Source: Bacteroidales bacterium (lineage in GTDB: Bacteria; Bacteroidota; Bacteroidia; Bacteroidales; UBA932). From it: DNA of 64,000 nt. Position numbers and translations under genes: made by a program. Shown here piece after piece: positions 50,559-60,437 of the stretch (its first letter is position 1; the number at the start of each line of letters is the position of its first letter). The notes beneath the pieces were generated by a model. It searched no databases, was not told the origin of the DNA, and saw only the letters and a list, made by a program, of their open reading frames with translations. The stretch is taken from positions 62,001 through 126,000 of the forward strand of contig JAGBVU010000005.1 in assembly GCA_017630155.1 (NCBI GenBank), written 5' to 3'.

Positions 50559-51641
50559 ATGAAAATCTTAAGGGGCACATTTCTCATTTGCATTTTGCTT
50601 TTGGCTCTTCACTCCTGTGGAGAGAAACCGGTTGTCTCCCCTGATGATCCGGAAATCACCCCCTCACTTGCATATGCGGCACCTGATAACAACAATTTCA
50701 GAAGGGTCGGCTATTTCCCATATTACAGGGATTTGAGTTCGGCAGGAATTCCCGACAGTACTCTGCTCCGACTCGATGTGGCTTGCTTTGCGTTTGCCGA
50801 GATCCAGCCAGACTTTACTGTCAAGGTGCCAAGCCCCAATGAGCTCTACAATCTGGTTAGAAGGTGTAAGGAGTTGGGTGTAAAGGTATTCCTTAGTTTT
50901 AATGGAGAACACTCCATCTATGCCAGAATGGTCTCAAAAAAGGGATACAGGTCCGTATTTATAAACTCCCTTATGGAACTGGTCCAGAGATACGGGATTG
51001 ACGGCATAGACAATGACTGGGAGTATCCAAGCACCAAGGATGGCTCATCAAAAGGTAATCTCTCTCTTATGAGGGAACTCAGCAACATCCTCCACGCTCC
51101 AGGGGTGAACAAATATCTTACTGCAGCCATTACTTGCGGGAAATATGTGGGCTCATACTCAAATGGTATCCTTGATGAGGTCTATCCCTGTGTCGACTGG
51201 TTCAATGTGATGACTTACGACGATTTTTCCACTACGACGGCAGGAATCCATCATAGCCCTATGGAGCTCCTTGAGACTGGCTACAAATACTGGGTGGAGA
51301 CAAGGGGTATGCCCCCTGCCAAGTTTGTTGGGGGGATCCCTATCTATGGCAGACCTTCGGGTATGACACAAAGTGGGACAATCCTCACTTACAAGGGTAT
51401 AATTGAGCAGGGTGGTGATCCTGACAAGAATCAGGCGGAGGTGACATCCTCTTCCTATAATAATGGCAAGACCAAATATACTGTGTACTACAATGGCCGT
51501 CCTCTGGTAAGGAAAAAAACGAGGTTCTGTATGGATAAGGGTGTCGGTGGAATAATGTTCTGGGAGGCAGGACAGGATACCCATGATGGGACCTCTTTAA
51601 TAAAGGCGGCATACGACGAAATATTTAAGCAACAGATATGA
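50559..51641 (+). CDS. GH18-family glycoside hydrolase lipoprotein
   Basis: 360 residues with lipobox LLALHSC (Cys near residue 16). Catalytic signature DGIDNDWE at 148-155 fits DxxDxDxE with Glu155 as proton donor, and the barrel continues with MTYDDFS and KFVGGIPIYGR. Family enzymes cleave chitin, chito-oligosaccharides or N-glycan cores (endo-beta-N-acetylglucosaminidase). Without chitin-binding modules, a glycan-core or chitobiose activity is possible. The ATGA overlap with the next gene and the neighbours (M14 peptidase, serine hydrolase) suggest a glycoprotein or peptide processing set. Confidence 0.9.
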   Translation: MKILRGTFLICILLLALHSCGEKPVVSPDDPEITPSLAYAAPDNNNFRRVGYFPYYRDLSSAGIPDSTLLRLDVACFAFAEIQPDFTVKVPSPNELYNLVRRCKELGVKVFLSFNGEHSIYARMVSKKGYRSVFINSLMELVQRYGIDGIDNDWEYPSTKDGSSKGNLSLMRELSNILHAPGVNKYLTAAITCGKYVGSYSNGILDEVYPCVDWFNVMTYDDFSTTTAGIHHSPMELLETGYKYWVETRGMPPAKFVGGIPIYGRPSGMTQSGTILTYKGIIEQGGDPDKNQAEVTSSSYNNGKTKYTVYYNGRPLVRKKTRFCMDKGVGGIMFWEAGQDTHDGTSLIKAAYDEIFKQQI

Positions 51642-53191
51642 AAAAACTAACAGTTATTCTGACTCTCCTTCTGGCTGCAATGGTGACGGCTCAGGGACAG
51701 ATCAGATTCAGTTCCGATTTTGAGAGCGGTGCGATAGGTGAGGTTGTTCACCTTGACTCCGCCACTTTCGTAATGATGCAGGAGGATACGGTATCCCTCC
51801 ACTCTTTTGTGGTCAAAGGGGCATATGATCCCAAAAATCCCATCGATACTACACTCCCACCCAGCCCGAGGTGGTTCTATTTCCAGATGACTGGTGTAAA
51901 GGACAAATTGGTCTACCTTAATTTTGAGGATACAGATCCTTTGAGACCCCTCTACTCCTATGATAATGTAACTTGGGAGAGGTTTGCCCCTTGTGAGGCA
52001 GCTTTCAGAAAGGTTTCCAAGAGGTTTGAGCAGGATACTGTCTACCTGGCGTATTATCAGCCATACACATTCTCATATCTTGAGAAGAGGCTTCAGGAAT
52101 GGGGGAGCCACGATTGGGTAAAAATAGACTCCATCGGCCACTCCTTTGAAAACCGACCTATCTGGATGATGCATGTTACCGATGAGAGTGTCCCAGCAGA
52201 GGGAAAGAAAAGGGTGTGGCTCCACGCCCGTCAGCACCCTTCTGAAAGCCCCGCTTCGTGGCTTACCGACGGCTTCATCTCTGCCTTGGTGGCTGATACC
52301 CCTGAGGGTGCAGCGCTCCGTAAGCAGATTGATGCTTACATCATCCCTCAGACCAACCCTGATGGTGTGGCACATGGCCTTTCGCGTTGCAATATCACAG
52401 GTGTGAATCAGGAGATCAACTTTGCCCGCTCTGCGGACAGCACAGTGGTAGAGGTGCAATATATAAAGGATATGATTGAGAAGCTCAATGGGGAGGGCAT
52501 CTTTGATGTTGCACTCAATATCCACTCTCAGGTGGCTAACCACGCATCATATTGGCTCCACAGGGCAAAAGGGACATCCAAAGACTTCCTCCGCAGGGAG
52601 CTTGTACTTGCCGATTTGACAGCTTCGCTCAACGATTATATTTGCCCTGAGGATATGCAGTTCTCAAACATTGCTGCAAGATATCCGGAGGGGTGGTTCT
52701 GGAATCTTGCCGGTGAAAAGACCCTCGCAGTGACCTTCGAGACCTCCTATACTTGCTATTCCAAGAATTTCAATGGCCCTTGGCTTGACTCATTGAACCT
52801 TCGCGACTTCGGGGAGAGGCTCCTTATGGCCACAGCGGAGTCTATGGCCCTCTCAGTCCCTGACAGGACCATTGTCCTCCCACCAGCCAAGGTGTCGGGC
52901 AAGTTTGAGGCAGTCTCACTGGACGAACTGACATACATGGGGGATGTTGCCTGGAAGGCAATAAAACCAAATGGGAAGGTGAAATATAGTGCAGAATACC
53001 TTGAAGCGGGTGAATATGAGGTGTATATGTATATCTCGGCCCCAAATGACGAGAAGCAATGCAAAGGAGAGAGGGGTTGGAAACTGATCGGCAAACATAC
53101 CCAGAAAGAGTCTGGAGTCTTGAAATATAACCATAAAGTAAATCAGAAGGGTGGCGTAGCCGGAGCTCTTCTCCTTATTAAAACCAAATAG
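51638..53191 (+). CDS. M14-family zinc carboxypeptidase
   Basis: 517 residues with a signal peptide (cleavage near AQGQ, about residue 21). An N-terminal beta domain (about 25-135) precedes the M14 catalytic domain (about 150-395), with zinc ligands His200 and Glu203 in HARQHPSESPASW, and QTNPDGVAHGLSR and NIHSQVANHAS (third ligand region) behind. A C-terminal beta domain follows (about 420-517). This layout resembles M14 peptidases of the cytosolic-carboxypeptidase or succinylglutamate-like subgroup with N-terminal domain. Overlaps the GH18 stop codon by 4 nt. Confidence 0.88.
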   Translation: MKKLTVILTLLLAAMVTAQGQIRFSSDFESGAIGEVVHLDSATFVMMQEDTVSLHSFVVKGAYDPKNPIDTTLPPSPRWFYFQMTGVKDKLVYLNFEDTDPLRPLYSYDNVTWERFAPCEAAFRKVSKRFEQDTVYLAYYQPYTFSYLEKRLQEWGSHDWVKIDSIGHSFENRPIWMMHVTDESVPAEGKKRVWLHARQHPSESPASWLTDGFISALVADTPEGAALRKQIDAYIIPQTNPDGVAHGLSRCNITGVNQEINFARSADSTVVEVQYIKDMIEKLNGEGIFDVALNIHSQVANHASYWLHRAKGTSKDFLRRELVLADLTASLNDYICPEDMQFSNIAARYPEGWFWNLAGEKTLAVTFETSYTCYSKNFNGPWLDSLNLRDFGERLLMATAESMALSVPDRTIVLPPAKVSGKFEAVSLDELTYMGDVAWKAIKPNGKVKYSAEYLEAGEYEVYMYISAPNDEKQCKGERGWKLIGKHTQKESGVLKYNHKVNQKGGVAGALLLIKTK

Positions 53192-53196
53192 GAATT

Positions 53197-54600
53197 ATGA
53201 AAAAGAGATTTTTATTCTACCTGGTAGCTTTTCTTTTTGTCTGGAGTTGCCAACCTGTTACCAACACTGAGCCAGAAGTAGACAAGACAATCCACTCCCT
53301 TGAGATAGGGACAAGTACCAATCCTAATAGCGGAATGAAATCCAATGCCCTGGTGGTGAGGATTGGAAACATTTACTATATAACTGTGGATGAGGGTACT
53401 GATGTAACTGCTCTTGCCCCTACCATCACTTCAGGAGAGGGTACCACATTCTATATAGACGGCAAACCTATTGACTCAGGTGTGACACCGGTGGACTTTT
53501 CTCAAACAGCCAAACTCGTTATGGTGGGCTCAGATGGAAGTGAAAGTTCTTATTATATCTGTCTGAAAACAGGAAACAAACTGATAGATGATCAGGTATA
53601 TGCCATCATGAGGAAATATGATATCCCCGGCATATCGCTATCAGCTACCAAAAAGGAGAAAATCGTTTACTCTTCAGGTTATGGATTTGCCAATACCACC
53701 ACTATGGAGAGGGTAACTTCAAAACACCTTTTCAGACTTGCAAGTATCTCCAAAACACAAACCTCTATAGGTATTATGACTTTGGTGGAGAAAGGTAAAC
53801 TCAATTTGTCTGACAAGGTCTTTGGCAAAGGTGGTATTTTTGAGCAAGAGCTTGGAACTGAAGGTCTTGTTTCCGGTGCAGGACAGGTGACTGTCAAACA
53901 CCTTTTGCAGCATACAAGCGGATGGTCTGATGAGCATATCTTCACATCAGCATCGGGACTTGGCGGCCAGGATGTTTTGGGCAGAATGAAATATGTCGTT
54001 CATAATATCCCTATGGACAATACCCCCGGGACCAAACATAGCTATTATAATATGGGTTTTGGCCTTCTGGGTTGTATTATCGAGAAGATATCGGGCAAAG
54101 ATTATGAGACTTTTATGAGAGAAGAGGTATATGCTAAAATCGGCGTTACTGATATTTGGGTCGGTGGAGACCAATACCATCAGAGGGATAACGAGTGTGT
54201 CTATTATTCTCAGGATGGTAAAAACGGGTATAGCAACGATATGCATCTTATCAGGGCATTGGGTGGCCTGATCGCCTCATCTGATGAACTTATGAAAGTG
54301 GTGGCAAGTGTTGACTATGGTGATGTGTTCCCTGATATCCTCAAAAAAGAGACACTTGATCTTATGTACACACCATCTGAGGCATACAACAGATATGCTT
54401 TGGGCTGGAGAGTCAACTATCCATATTATCCTGACTGGTCAAGTTACCATGGTGGAACACTTGCCGGAACAGGTACACTTATGGCAAGGGACAAATCAAG
54501 AGATGCAGCATCAGTGGTGCTTTGCAACTCACGCAGTTATCTTGAAGGTTTTGATGACAGTATGTACGACCTTCTTGATATGGTGATGGATCAGTTCTAG
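53197..54600 (+). CDS. Serine hydrolase (class C beta-lactamase-like) lipoprotein with N-terminal beta domain
   Basis: 467 residues. Lipobox VWSC (Cys near 18). A DUF5018-like or similar beta-sandwich domain (about 25-130) precedes the penicillin-binding-protein/beta-lactamase fold (about 135-460). The active site includes SISK with Ser183 and Lys186, the YYN motif in HSYYNMGFG, and YHGGTLAGTG in place of KTG. Probably an esterase or D,D-/D-aminopeptidase acting in the periplasm or on the surface; true beta-lactamase activity is unlikely to be predicted from motifs alone. It follows the M14 peptidase by 5 bp. Confidence 0.85.
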   Translation: MKKRFLFYLVAFLFVWSCQPVTNTEPEVDKTIHSLEIGTSTNPNSGMKSNALVVRIGNIYYITVDEGTDVTALAPTITSGEGTTFYIDGKPIDSGVTPVDFSQTAKLVMVGSDGSESSYYICLKTGNKLIDDQVYAIMRKYDIPGISLSATKKEKIVYSSGYGFANTTTMERVTSKHLFRLASISKTQTSIGIMTLVEKGKLNLSDKVFGKGGIFEQELGTEGLVSGAGQVTVKHLLQHTSGWSDEHIFTSASGLGGQDVLGRMKYVVHNIPMDNTPGTKHSYYNMGFGLLGCIIEKISGKDYETFMREEVYAKIGVTDIWVGGDQYHQRDNECVYYSQDGKNGYSNDMHLIRALGGLIASSDELMKVVASVDYGDVFPDILKKETLDLMYTPSEAYNRYALGWRVNYPYYPDWSSYHGGTLAGTGTLMARDKSRDAASVVLCNSRSYLEGFDDSMYDLLDMVMDQF

Positions 54601-55280
54601 AATTTGTAGTAGTAATTGACCCCAAGGATAAAATAGTCCGGAGCTCTCCTCTCCAAACCGAGGATAGTGAAATCCGGGTTTTGAGTATAACGGCCATACA
54701 CCTGTAGGTCGTTATACTTGTTTATGGCGATACTTGTCCCGATATTGTACCTCACCTCCTTTACTCTCCCCTCTGAAACTATGTCACCGAGGTAAATGTG
54801 GGGCTCTACCGAGATGTAGGGCTTGAATATGGAGTTGGGGATGGAGTATTGGCACTTGAGCTCAGACCTAAGGAGTGTGCCCACCTCACCCAGAGAGAAT
54901 GTCTGCTGGAATCTCTCACGGAGTGATATTGAGAATTGAGATACGGGGAGGACACCTGTAGCATCGATCCAGTATCTGTTGGAAAGGATTGTCTCACCAT
55001 TGTTGGGCTTGGCGATCAGCGCATAACCGATAGCTGCATTGAAATATTTGCATACCTTGTAGCTGAATGAGGTGTTTATTCTGTAATTGTCTATTTTGCT
55101 TGAGTTGTTTTTGGTCCTCAGCTCCAGATCTGTGGTGTTTGACAGACCTTCGATGATATTGACCTTTACACCGGCTTTGGTATAGATGCGGAAGTCGTGG
55201 CTGTCATCTTGTGCTGATGATGATGTAAAGGGGATGATCAAAAGGATTGCTGATATAATTAATAGTGGAAACTGTTTCAT
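54597..55280 (-). CDS. DUF2490 family outer membrane protein
   Basis: 227 residues with a signal peptide (cleavage near SSAQDD, about residue 24). The rest is alternating beta-strand sequence ending FILGVNYYYKF, typical of a small outer-membrane barrel; YNDLQVYGRYTQNPD and the overall pattern match DUF2490. Function unknown. It converges with the serine hydrolase with a 4-bp overlap of stop codons, and is divergent from the acyl-CoA synthetase. Confidence 0.78.
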   Translation of the reverse strand: MKQFPLLIISAILLIIPFTSSSAQDDSHDFRIYTKAGVKVNIIEGLSNTTDLELRTKNNSSKIDNYRINTSFSYKVCKYFNAAIGYALIAKPNNGETILSNRYWIDATGVLPVSQFSISLRERFQQTFSLGEVGTLLRSELKCQYSIPNSIFKPYISVEPHIYLGDIVSEGRVKEVRYNIGTSIAINKYNDLQVYGRYTQNPDFTILGLERRAPDYFILGVNYYYKF

Positions 55281-55300
55281 CTTTCTTTAATTCATTTTTG

Positions 55301-55308
55301 CAAATATA
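55301..55308 (-). promoter_or_regulatory. -7 box of the DUF2490 gene
   Basis: Minus strand TATATTTG, exact TAnnTTTG, 20 nt before the ATG at 55280. The remaining 150 bp of this gap up to the acyl-CoA synthetase promoter show no other feature I can support. Confidence 0.5.
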
Positions 55309-55449
55309 ATAAAAATTTGGACCTCACAATTATTATCCGCTTCATATGGCAAATGAGATGGTGGAGTCGTGGACATCGTTCTGTATTTTGTGTTAAAAAT
55401 TGTCAAAAAGTAATCTATTTGTCTCACATTTTCACTAATTATGTGTCGT

Positions 55450-55484
55450 TTTGTATTAATTAGTAAATATGTATACTATCTTTG
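55450..55484 (+). promoter_or_regulatory. Promoter of the acyl-CoA synthetase-AraC unit
   Basis: TTTG (55450-55453), 23 bp, TATCTTTG (55477-55484). Both elements match the Bacteroidetes consensus; the start codon follows 29 nt later. Confidence 0.6.
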
Positions 55485-55513
55485 TAAAGATTAATGATAC
55501 TAAAATCTGAACT

Positions 55514-57157
55514 ATGATCCATTATTACACCAGACTTGAGACTCAAATAAAAGCAAATTGGGATCTTAAAGCACTATGCAATTATAAAGGTGAGCACTTC
55601 ACTTTTGGCCAGGTAGCAACCCAGATAGCAAAGTTCCACCTCTTTTTTGAGAAAGCAGGGATCCAAAAAGGTGATAAAGTGGCAATATGTGCCAAGAATA
55701 CAGCTCGATGGGGTATGGCATTTTTTGCATCTGGTACCTATGGGACTGTTACTGTACCTATCCTTGTAGATTTCCATCCGGATAGTGTCAACGGCCTTGT
55801 TCACCACTCTGAAAGTGTAGTACTTTTTACAGATGACGATGTGTGGGCGAAACTTGACATCTCAAAGATGCCTACAGTGAAAGCTGTAATTTCTACACAG
55901 ACCTACTCCCTCCTATATGCAGCGACAGAGGATATCAAAAAGGTGTATGATGGACTTGAGGCGGCATTCACAGAGAAGTATCCAAAGGGTTATGCTCCTG
56001 AGCATGTGTCATTCCCTAAGGACAATCTCAAAGATCTTGCAATTATCAACTATACATCTGGCAGTACAGGTGCACCTAAAGGTGTTATGCTCCGTCACGA
56101 GTGCCTTAGCGCAAATGCCGATTTCGGACAGAGGTGGCTTCAGTCTTTCCCTGGTGAGAATATAGTATCTATGCTCCCTATGGCCCACATGTACGGTATG
56201 ATGTTCGAACTCATCTATCCTTTGTGCGGAGGTTCTACTGTATACTATCTCGGCAAAACCCCTACACCTGCAGTCCTTCTTGGTGCTATGGCTGAGGTCA
56301 AACCTTACCTTTTGATTACTGTTCCACTTGTACTCGAAAAGGTATTCAAAGGTAAAGTTCAGCCAATCCTAAACAAGCCTGTGATGAAGGTTATCACAGC
56401 TATCCCTGGTTTGAATCAGATTATTTTCAAGAAAATACGTACTACACTCCTGAATGCATTTGGAGGAAATCTCCGCTCTATCATTATGGGTGGTGCAGCT
56501 CTTAATCCAGATGTGGAGAAATGGTTCAAGAAATTCAAGATGCCTTTCACTGTAGGTTACGGTATGACAGAGGCGGCACCTCTTTTGGCCTACGAGCCAT
56601 GGGAGACATTTGTTCCCCACTCTTGCGGTAAGGCTATCGACTGCGTGGAGATAAGGATTGATTCTGAGGATCCATACAATGTTGTGGGACAGATTCAGGC
56701 AAAAGGTGTCAGCATCATGAGCGGTTACTATAAGAATGAAGAGGCAACAAAAGCTGCATTTACAGAGGATGGCTGGATGAATACCGGTGACTTGGGTGTT
56801 ATGGATAAGGCCGGTAATATCTTTATCCGTGGTAGAAGCAAGAATATGATCCTTACATCAAATGGGCAGAATATCTACCCTGAAGAGGTAGAGGCAGTAT
56901 GCAACAATCAGCCTTATGTGATAGAGTCTGTAGTGGTGGACAGAAAAGGTGTCCTTGTCGCTCTCCTATATATGGATAAGGATAAAATGGCTGCAGATGG
57001 AATTCAGGGTGAAGTTCTTAATGAGAAGCTCAATGAGATAAGGGTTTCGGTAAATAAGGATATGCCTTCATACAGCAAATTGGGTAAAATCGAAGTTATG
57101 GACCAGCCATTTGAGAAGACCCCTAAGATGAGTATCAAGAGATTCCTCTATTCATAG
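55514..57157 (+). CDS. AMP-dependent acyl-CoA synthetase/ligase
   Basis: 547 residues of the adenylate-forming superfamily. Motifs: INYTSGSTGAPKGVML (about 177-192, AMP/ATP loop), VGYGMTEAAPLLAYE (about 347), WMNTGDLGVMDKAGNIFIRGRSKNMI (about 415-440) and a C-terminal domain with the late lysine region TPKMSIKRFLYS. Nearest type is long-chain fatty-acid CoA ligase as used by Bacteroidetes; exact chain length cannot be read. It ends 3 bp before an AraC regulator that is probably cotranscribed. Confidence 0.9.
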   Translation: MIHYYTRLETQIKANWDLKALCNYKGEHFTFGQVATQIAKFHLFFEKAGIQKGDKVAICAKNTARWGMAFFASGTYGTVTVPILVDFHPDSVNGLVHHSESVVLFTDDDVWAKLDISKMPTVKAVISTQTYSLLYAATEDIKKVYDGLEAAFTEKYPKGYAPEHVSFPKDNLKDLAIINYTSGSTGAPKGVMLRHECLSANADFGQRWLQSFPGENIVSMLPMAHMYGMMFELIYPLCGGSTVYYLGKTPTPAVLLGAMAEVKPYLLITVPLVLEKVFKGKVQPILNKPVMKVITAIPGLNQIIFKKIRTTLLNAFGGNLRSIIMGGAALNPDVEKWFKKFKMPFTVGYGMTEAAPLLAYEPWETFVPHSCGKAIDCVEIRIDSEDPYNVVGQIQAKGVSIMSGYYKNEEATKAAFTEDGWMNTGDLGVMDKAGNIFIRGRSKNMILTSNGQNIYPEEVEAVCNNQPYVIESVVVDRKGVLVALLYMDKDKMAADGIQGEVLNEKLNEIRVSVNKDMPSYSKLGKIEVMDQPFEKTPKMSIKRFLYS

Positions 57158-57160
57158 TTC

Positions 57161-58078
57161 ATGCCCAGCAAGTTATACAATACATTAACTATTGCACAAC
57201 TCAAGAAGATGTTCGATATCGCCAATATCAAAAGTATTGGCGATGACTTCTATATAGGTGACCTGTATTATAAGGAAAAGACAGACCTCCCGTTCTTCAA
57301 TAATGTCCCTACAAGGATTGATGGATATGTCGGTCTTTTTTGTGTCTCAGGCAACCTTACACTTTCAGCTGATCTCAAGGAGTATAATGTGACCAGAAAC
57401 ACCTTTTCTGTCATAACTCCCGGAAATATTGTCCGTATGGTGGATAATGCCCCCAAAGAGGGATGCCATCTCATTGCTGTGGTAATGTCGTCGAAGTATA
57501 TGGCCAAGCTCAGGTTTGATATGAATTCGATATTCAACCATCTGATATCTCCCGTGGATTATCCGACTATCCAGTTGAACAGGATGGAGGTGGTACTGGC
57601 TATGAGATATTATAGCTTGATGAAAAAGGTTATGGATTCCAACAGACCTTTTGTCTCTGAGAGTATCATGGCACTCTGCTCCTCATTGGTTTTTGAGGTG
57701 GCCGGATCCTGGAGAGGGAGACAGCAGGAGATCCTCAAGAGTGTGAAGGACCAGAAGGGAAGAAACAGTGTCATCTATGACAGATTCATAAAACTGGTGG
57801 CCAAATACCACGTCCTGGACAGGTCTGTGCAGTTCTATGCAGACAAGCTATGCATTACGACCAAATATCTTGCGAAGGTTGTCAAGGGGGCGAGTGGAAA
57901 GACCCCTTCATATTGGATCGATTCATATGTTATCCTTGAGGCTCAGAATCTTCTCCGCTACAGCCGTGATACCATCAAACAGATAGTGTACAAGCTGAAC
58001 TTTACCAACCAGTCTGTCTTCCAGAAATTCTTCAAGGCCCATACAGGGATGACACCGCTGGAGTATAGGAAGAAGTAA
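57161..58078 (+). CDS. AraC-family transcriptional regulator
   Basis: 305 residues. The N-terminal domain is a cupin-like ligand-binding region (about 30-140; SGNLTLSADLKEYNVTRNTF). The C-terminal part (about 205-305) has two helix-turn-helix motifs: QFYADKLCITTKYLAKVVKG and the second ending FQKFFKAHTGMTPLEYRKK, the AraC signature. It directly follows the acyl-CoA synthetase, so it may sense a fatty acid or its CoA product; that is inference from position. Confidence 0.92.
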   Translation: MPSKLYNTLTIAQLKKMFDIANIKSIGDDFYIGDLYYKEKTDLPFFNNVPTRIDGYVGLFCVSGNLTLSADLKEYNVTRNTFSVITPGNIVRMVDNAPKEGCHLIAVVMSSKYMAKLRFDMNSIFNHLISPVDYPTIQLNRMEVVLAMRYYSLMKKVMDSNRPFVSESIMALCSSLVFEVAGSWRGRQQEILKSVKDQKGRNSVIYDRFIKLVAKYHVLDRSVQFYADKLCITTKYLAKVVKGASGKTPSYWIDSYVILEAQNLLRYSRDTIKQIVYKLNFTNQSVFQKFFKAHTGMTPLEYRKK

Positions 58079-58081
58079 CGA

Positions 58082-59443
58082 TTACATTTCAGATACTATA
58101 ACCCTGAAACTTCCTCTGAGCTGGTGGTATTGTGATTCTACATATATCGTTGCAGATCCGGGGGCGATGCATTTGATCTCCATTCCCGATACAGATACTA
58201 TATCTGGGGCTGATGAGTAGCATATTATATCCTCATTGTAAGAATCTGCAGGATATAGTGTTGCTGTTACCTTTTGGGTTTCCCCCAAGAATCTGATTGC
58301 TACTGGGTTTTCTGTTACATTCTGACTTCCCAGCATAATGGTCATACTCTTGGCAATAAGCTTTATGTCAAGTGTGATCTCTGCTGTGAGATTGTGATGC
58401 GTGTTCAGGGCCTTTATCAAGGTTGTTCCCGATTTTATAGCAGTTACCTTGCCATTCTGGTCTACTGTGGCTATATCGGGGTGGGTTGAACTCCATATCA
58501 GGGTACTGTCAGACATATCTGTGAATACAGGGTGCAGGGTGAAGGGCTCTCTGCCGGCCACTTTCATCTGGTAACCTTCTGCAAATTCCACTGCAGGATG
58601 GTCGATTTTCTCCCCCTGTCTTATGGTAAGCGTAGTAAATATCAATGAGTCATTGCTGCTCCTTAGTGTGACGCTCCCCTCCCTATCCTCATACTCCATA
58701 TTTCTCAATACCTCTATATATATAGTGTGGGATAATGTGTCGTGATTGACTGTGCGGATCCAGGGTGTGGGGTTGACTACCTCCACTGGGTAGTTGGAGA
58801 GGTAAAGTGATGTTATATAGCCTCCGTCGCCATCTATCTGTACGGACTCTTTGTCTAGTTTGATGAATGGTCTGGCAAGTCTTTTTATATAGGCTCTCCT
58901 CTCCATATCTTCCGATACGAATGTTATCGTACCAGACATCTCTTCTGTTGACTCATTTGGAGATACTTTTATCGGTACATTTTGAGGTCCGTCGCCATTT
59001 GCAATTTCTGTTTCTACCCATTCGCTTTTGCTGCTTATCCTCCATGGGGTGTAGCAAGTAATTGAGAGGGTCCCTTTACCTCCACGATGTGAGAAGGTGA
59101 GAGTGTCTGGAGTCAAAGAGAGGTGTTTGCCGGGTGTCTGAGTAATATCCACCCTGGCCGAATCGGAGCCACAGATGAAAAGGATGTGGCCTGCTCTGGC
59201 TGCCGAATCATTTGCAGGGGCGGTAAGGTAGTATATCCCCTCAGAAATGTACCTGCACCTGAGCCACCTTGCTTCCACTACTGTCCTCCATTGTGAAGTG
59301 GCCGAAACCTGCACCTGAGCATCTCCCCCCTCCCTGTCAAAATGGATCTCGTAGGTAGAGATATCTATATGGTCCACGTGATGGCGTTTGCTGCAGGAGC
59401 AGAGGCATAAAAGAAGAATAAAAATATATAAATATCTTATCAT
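58082..59443 (-). CDS. BACON and Big2-type domain surface lipoprotein
   Basis: 453 residues from the ATG at 59443. Lipobox LLCLCSC near residue 16. Three BACON-like beta-sandwich domains (about 25-105, 108-195, 198-285) with the recurrent pattern of a strand ending in FDREGGDAQVQVSA and TFSHRGGKGTLSITC before WR/WV, then two Big2-like domains (about 290-450) with LIWSSTHPDIATVDQNGKVTAI and SGTTLIKAL. No catalytic domain. Such proteins bind mucin, glycans or other surface partners in gut Bacteroidales. Divergent from the DUF4493-like lipoprotein. Confidence 0.82.
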   Translation of the reverse strand: MIRYLYIFILLLCLCSCSKRHHVDHIDISTYEIHFDREGGDAQVQVSATSQWRTVVEARWLRCRYISEGIYYLTAPANDSAARAGHILFICGSDSARVDITQTPGKHLSLTPDTLTFSHRGGKGTLSITCYTPWRISSKSEWVETEIANGDGPQNVPIKVSPNESTEEMSGTITFVSEDMERRAYIKRLARPFIKLDKESVQIDGDGGYITSLYLSNYPVEVVNPTPWIRTVNHDTLSHTIYIEVLRNMEYEDREGSVTLRSSNDSLIFTTLTIRQGEKIDHPAVEFAEGYQMKVAGREPFTLHPVFTDMSDSTLIWSSTHPDIATVDQNGKVTAIKSGTTLIKALNTHHNLTAEITLDIKLIAKSMTIMLGSQNVTENPVAIRFLGETQKVTATLYPADSYNEDIICYSSAPDIVSVSGMEIKCIAPGSATIYVESQYHQLRGSFRVIVSEM

Positions 59444-59454
59444 CAATTACTCAT

Positions 59455-59521
59455 CAAAAGTATTCCAAATGTAGTGAAAATTTAGGAAACTGATTGTTTT
59501 TTCAAAGTTTTCTTATATTTG
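59455..59521. promoter_or_regulatory. Divergent -7 boxes between the BACON and DUF4493-like lipoproteins
   Basis: Minus strand TACTTTTG (59455-59462), 11 nt before the BACON protein ATG, and plus strand TATATTTG (59514-59521), 22 nt before the ATG at 59544. Both match TAnnTTTG exactly, so each direction has its own promoter. Confidence 0.5.
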
Positions 59522-59543
59522 TGCGATTTTTTGCTTTTTGCAA

Positions 59544-60437
59544 ATGTATAAAAATATGTATAAAATGCTTAAATACAGGGGGTTATTTTGGTGGGCTATG
59601 ATACTGTGTGTCATGGTTCTCCCTTCGTGCCGTAAGGGTACTCTTGATGAACCCCAGATGGGAAAAGTAAGCATTACGCTCTCAAGAGATTCGCAGATAG
59701 AGGTGAGGTCTTCATCTGATGAGGAGGATGTGGAGTTCAAATTTGTGGGTCTCAACGGTTATGGTTCGTCTGAGGAGTTTATCCCATATACAGGGGAGGG
59801 TATGGAGGCTGAGTGGTATTTTGGCATATACAGGCTATATGCCCAGACCTGTTCGCTTGAGGAGGCAGAACTTGGTTTCGGTTGTGTGAGACACGACGGG
59901 ACAAGTGAGCCGTTTACCATTGTTAATGGTCAAGTGGTTCCTGTATCTGCGGTGGTGTGTAGGGTGGCCAATTGCAGGGTTACAGTAAACTTCGATATGT
60001 CGATGTATGAGGCATTTGACGATTTCAAGTTCTTCGTTAGGACAGTCAAGGCCCCTGTTGAGGGTGAAGAGACAGTGTCTGATGGAGATACCGAAGAGGA
60101 CAATGTGCTCAGAACACTTGAGTTCAATAAAAACGGCATAGGTTATTATAACCTCTACGATACACCTCTGAATCTGGAATATATCCTTTTAGTGAGGGCC
60201 AATGGTGCTGAGGAGTATGTGGAGACATCCAGAGGGTATCTGCTGAAAGAGGAGAGTGGGGCTGAGCCTGCAATCCTGGCAGCTGGGGATGCAGTCACAT
60301 TCAATGTGAGATATACAGGTCAGATTGATAACCCATCTTCAGATCTTGTTTTTGTAATCGACGGTATGCGATACCCGTCAGAAAATGGTATAACACTCCC
60401 CGACTACTCGGAAGGGGAGGTAAATGAGGAGAGTTAG
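59544..60437 (+). CDS. DUF4493-like surface lipoprotein
   Basis: 297 residues from the ATG at 59544, other Met codons at 59556 and 59565 being possible. Lipobox MVLPSC (Cys near residue 29 from this start). The opening GKVSITLSRDSQIEVRSSSDEEDVEFKF and a following GMEAEWYFGIYRLYAQTCSLEEAELGFG resemble DUF4493 domains, the two-layer fimbrial accessory proteins. The C-terminal 60 residues look like a separate beta segment. Overlaps the next gene by 14 nt. Assignment to DUF4493 is by pattern only. Confidence 0.6.
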   Translation: MYKNMYKMLKYRGLFWWAMILCVMVLPSCRKGTLDEPQMGKVSITLSRDSQIEVRSSSDEEDVEFKFVGLNGYGSSEEFIPYTGEGMEAEWYFGIYRLYAQTCSLEEAELGFGCVRHDGTSEPFTIVNGQVVPVSAVVCRVANCRVTVNFDMSMYEAFDDFKFFVRTVKAPVEGEETVSDGDTEEDNVLRTLEFNKNGIGYYNLYDTPLNLEYILLVRANGAEEYVETSRGYLLKEESGAEPAILAAGDAVTFNVRYTGQIDNPSSDLVFVIDGMRYPSENGITLPDYSEGEVNEES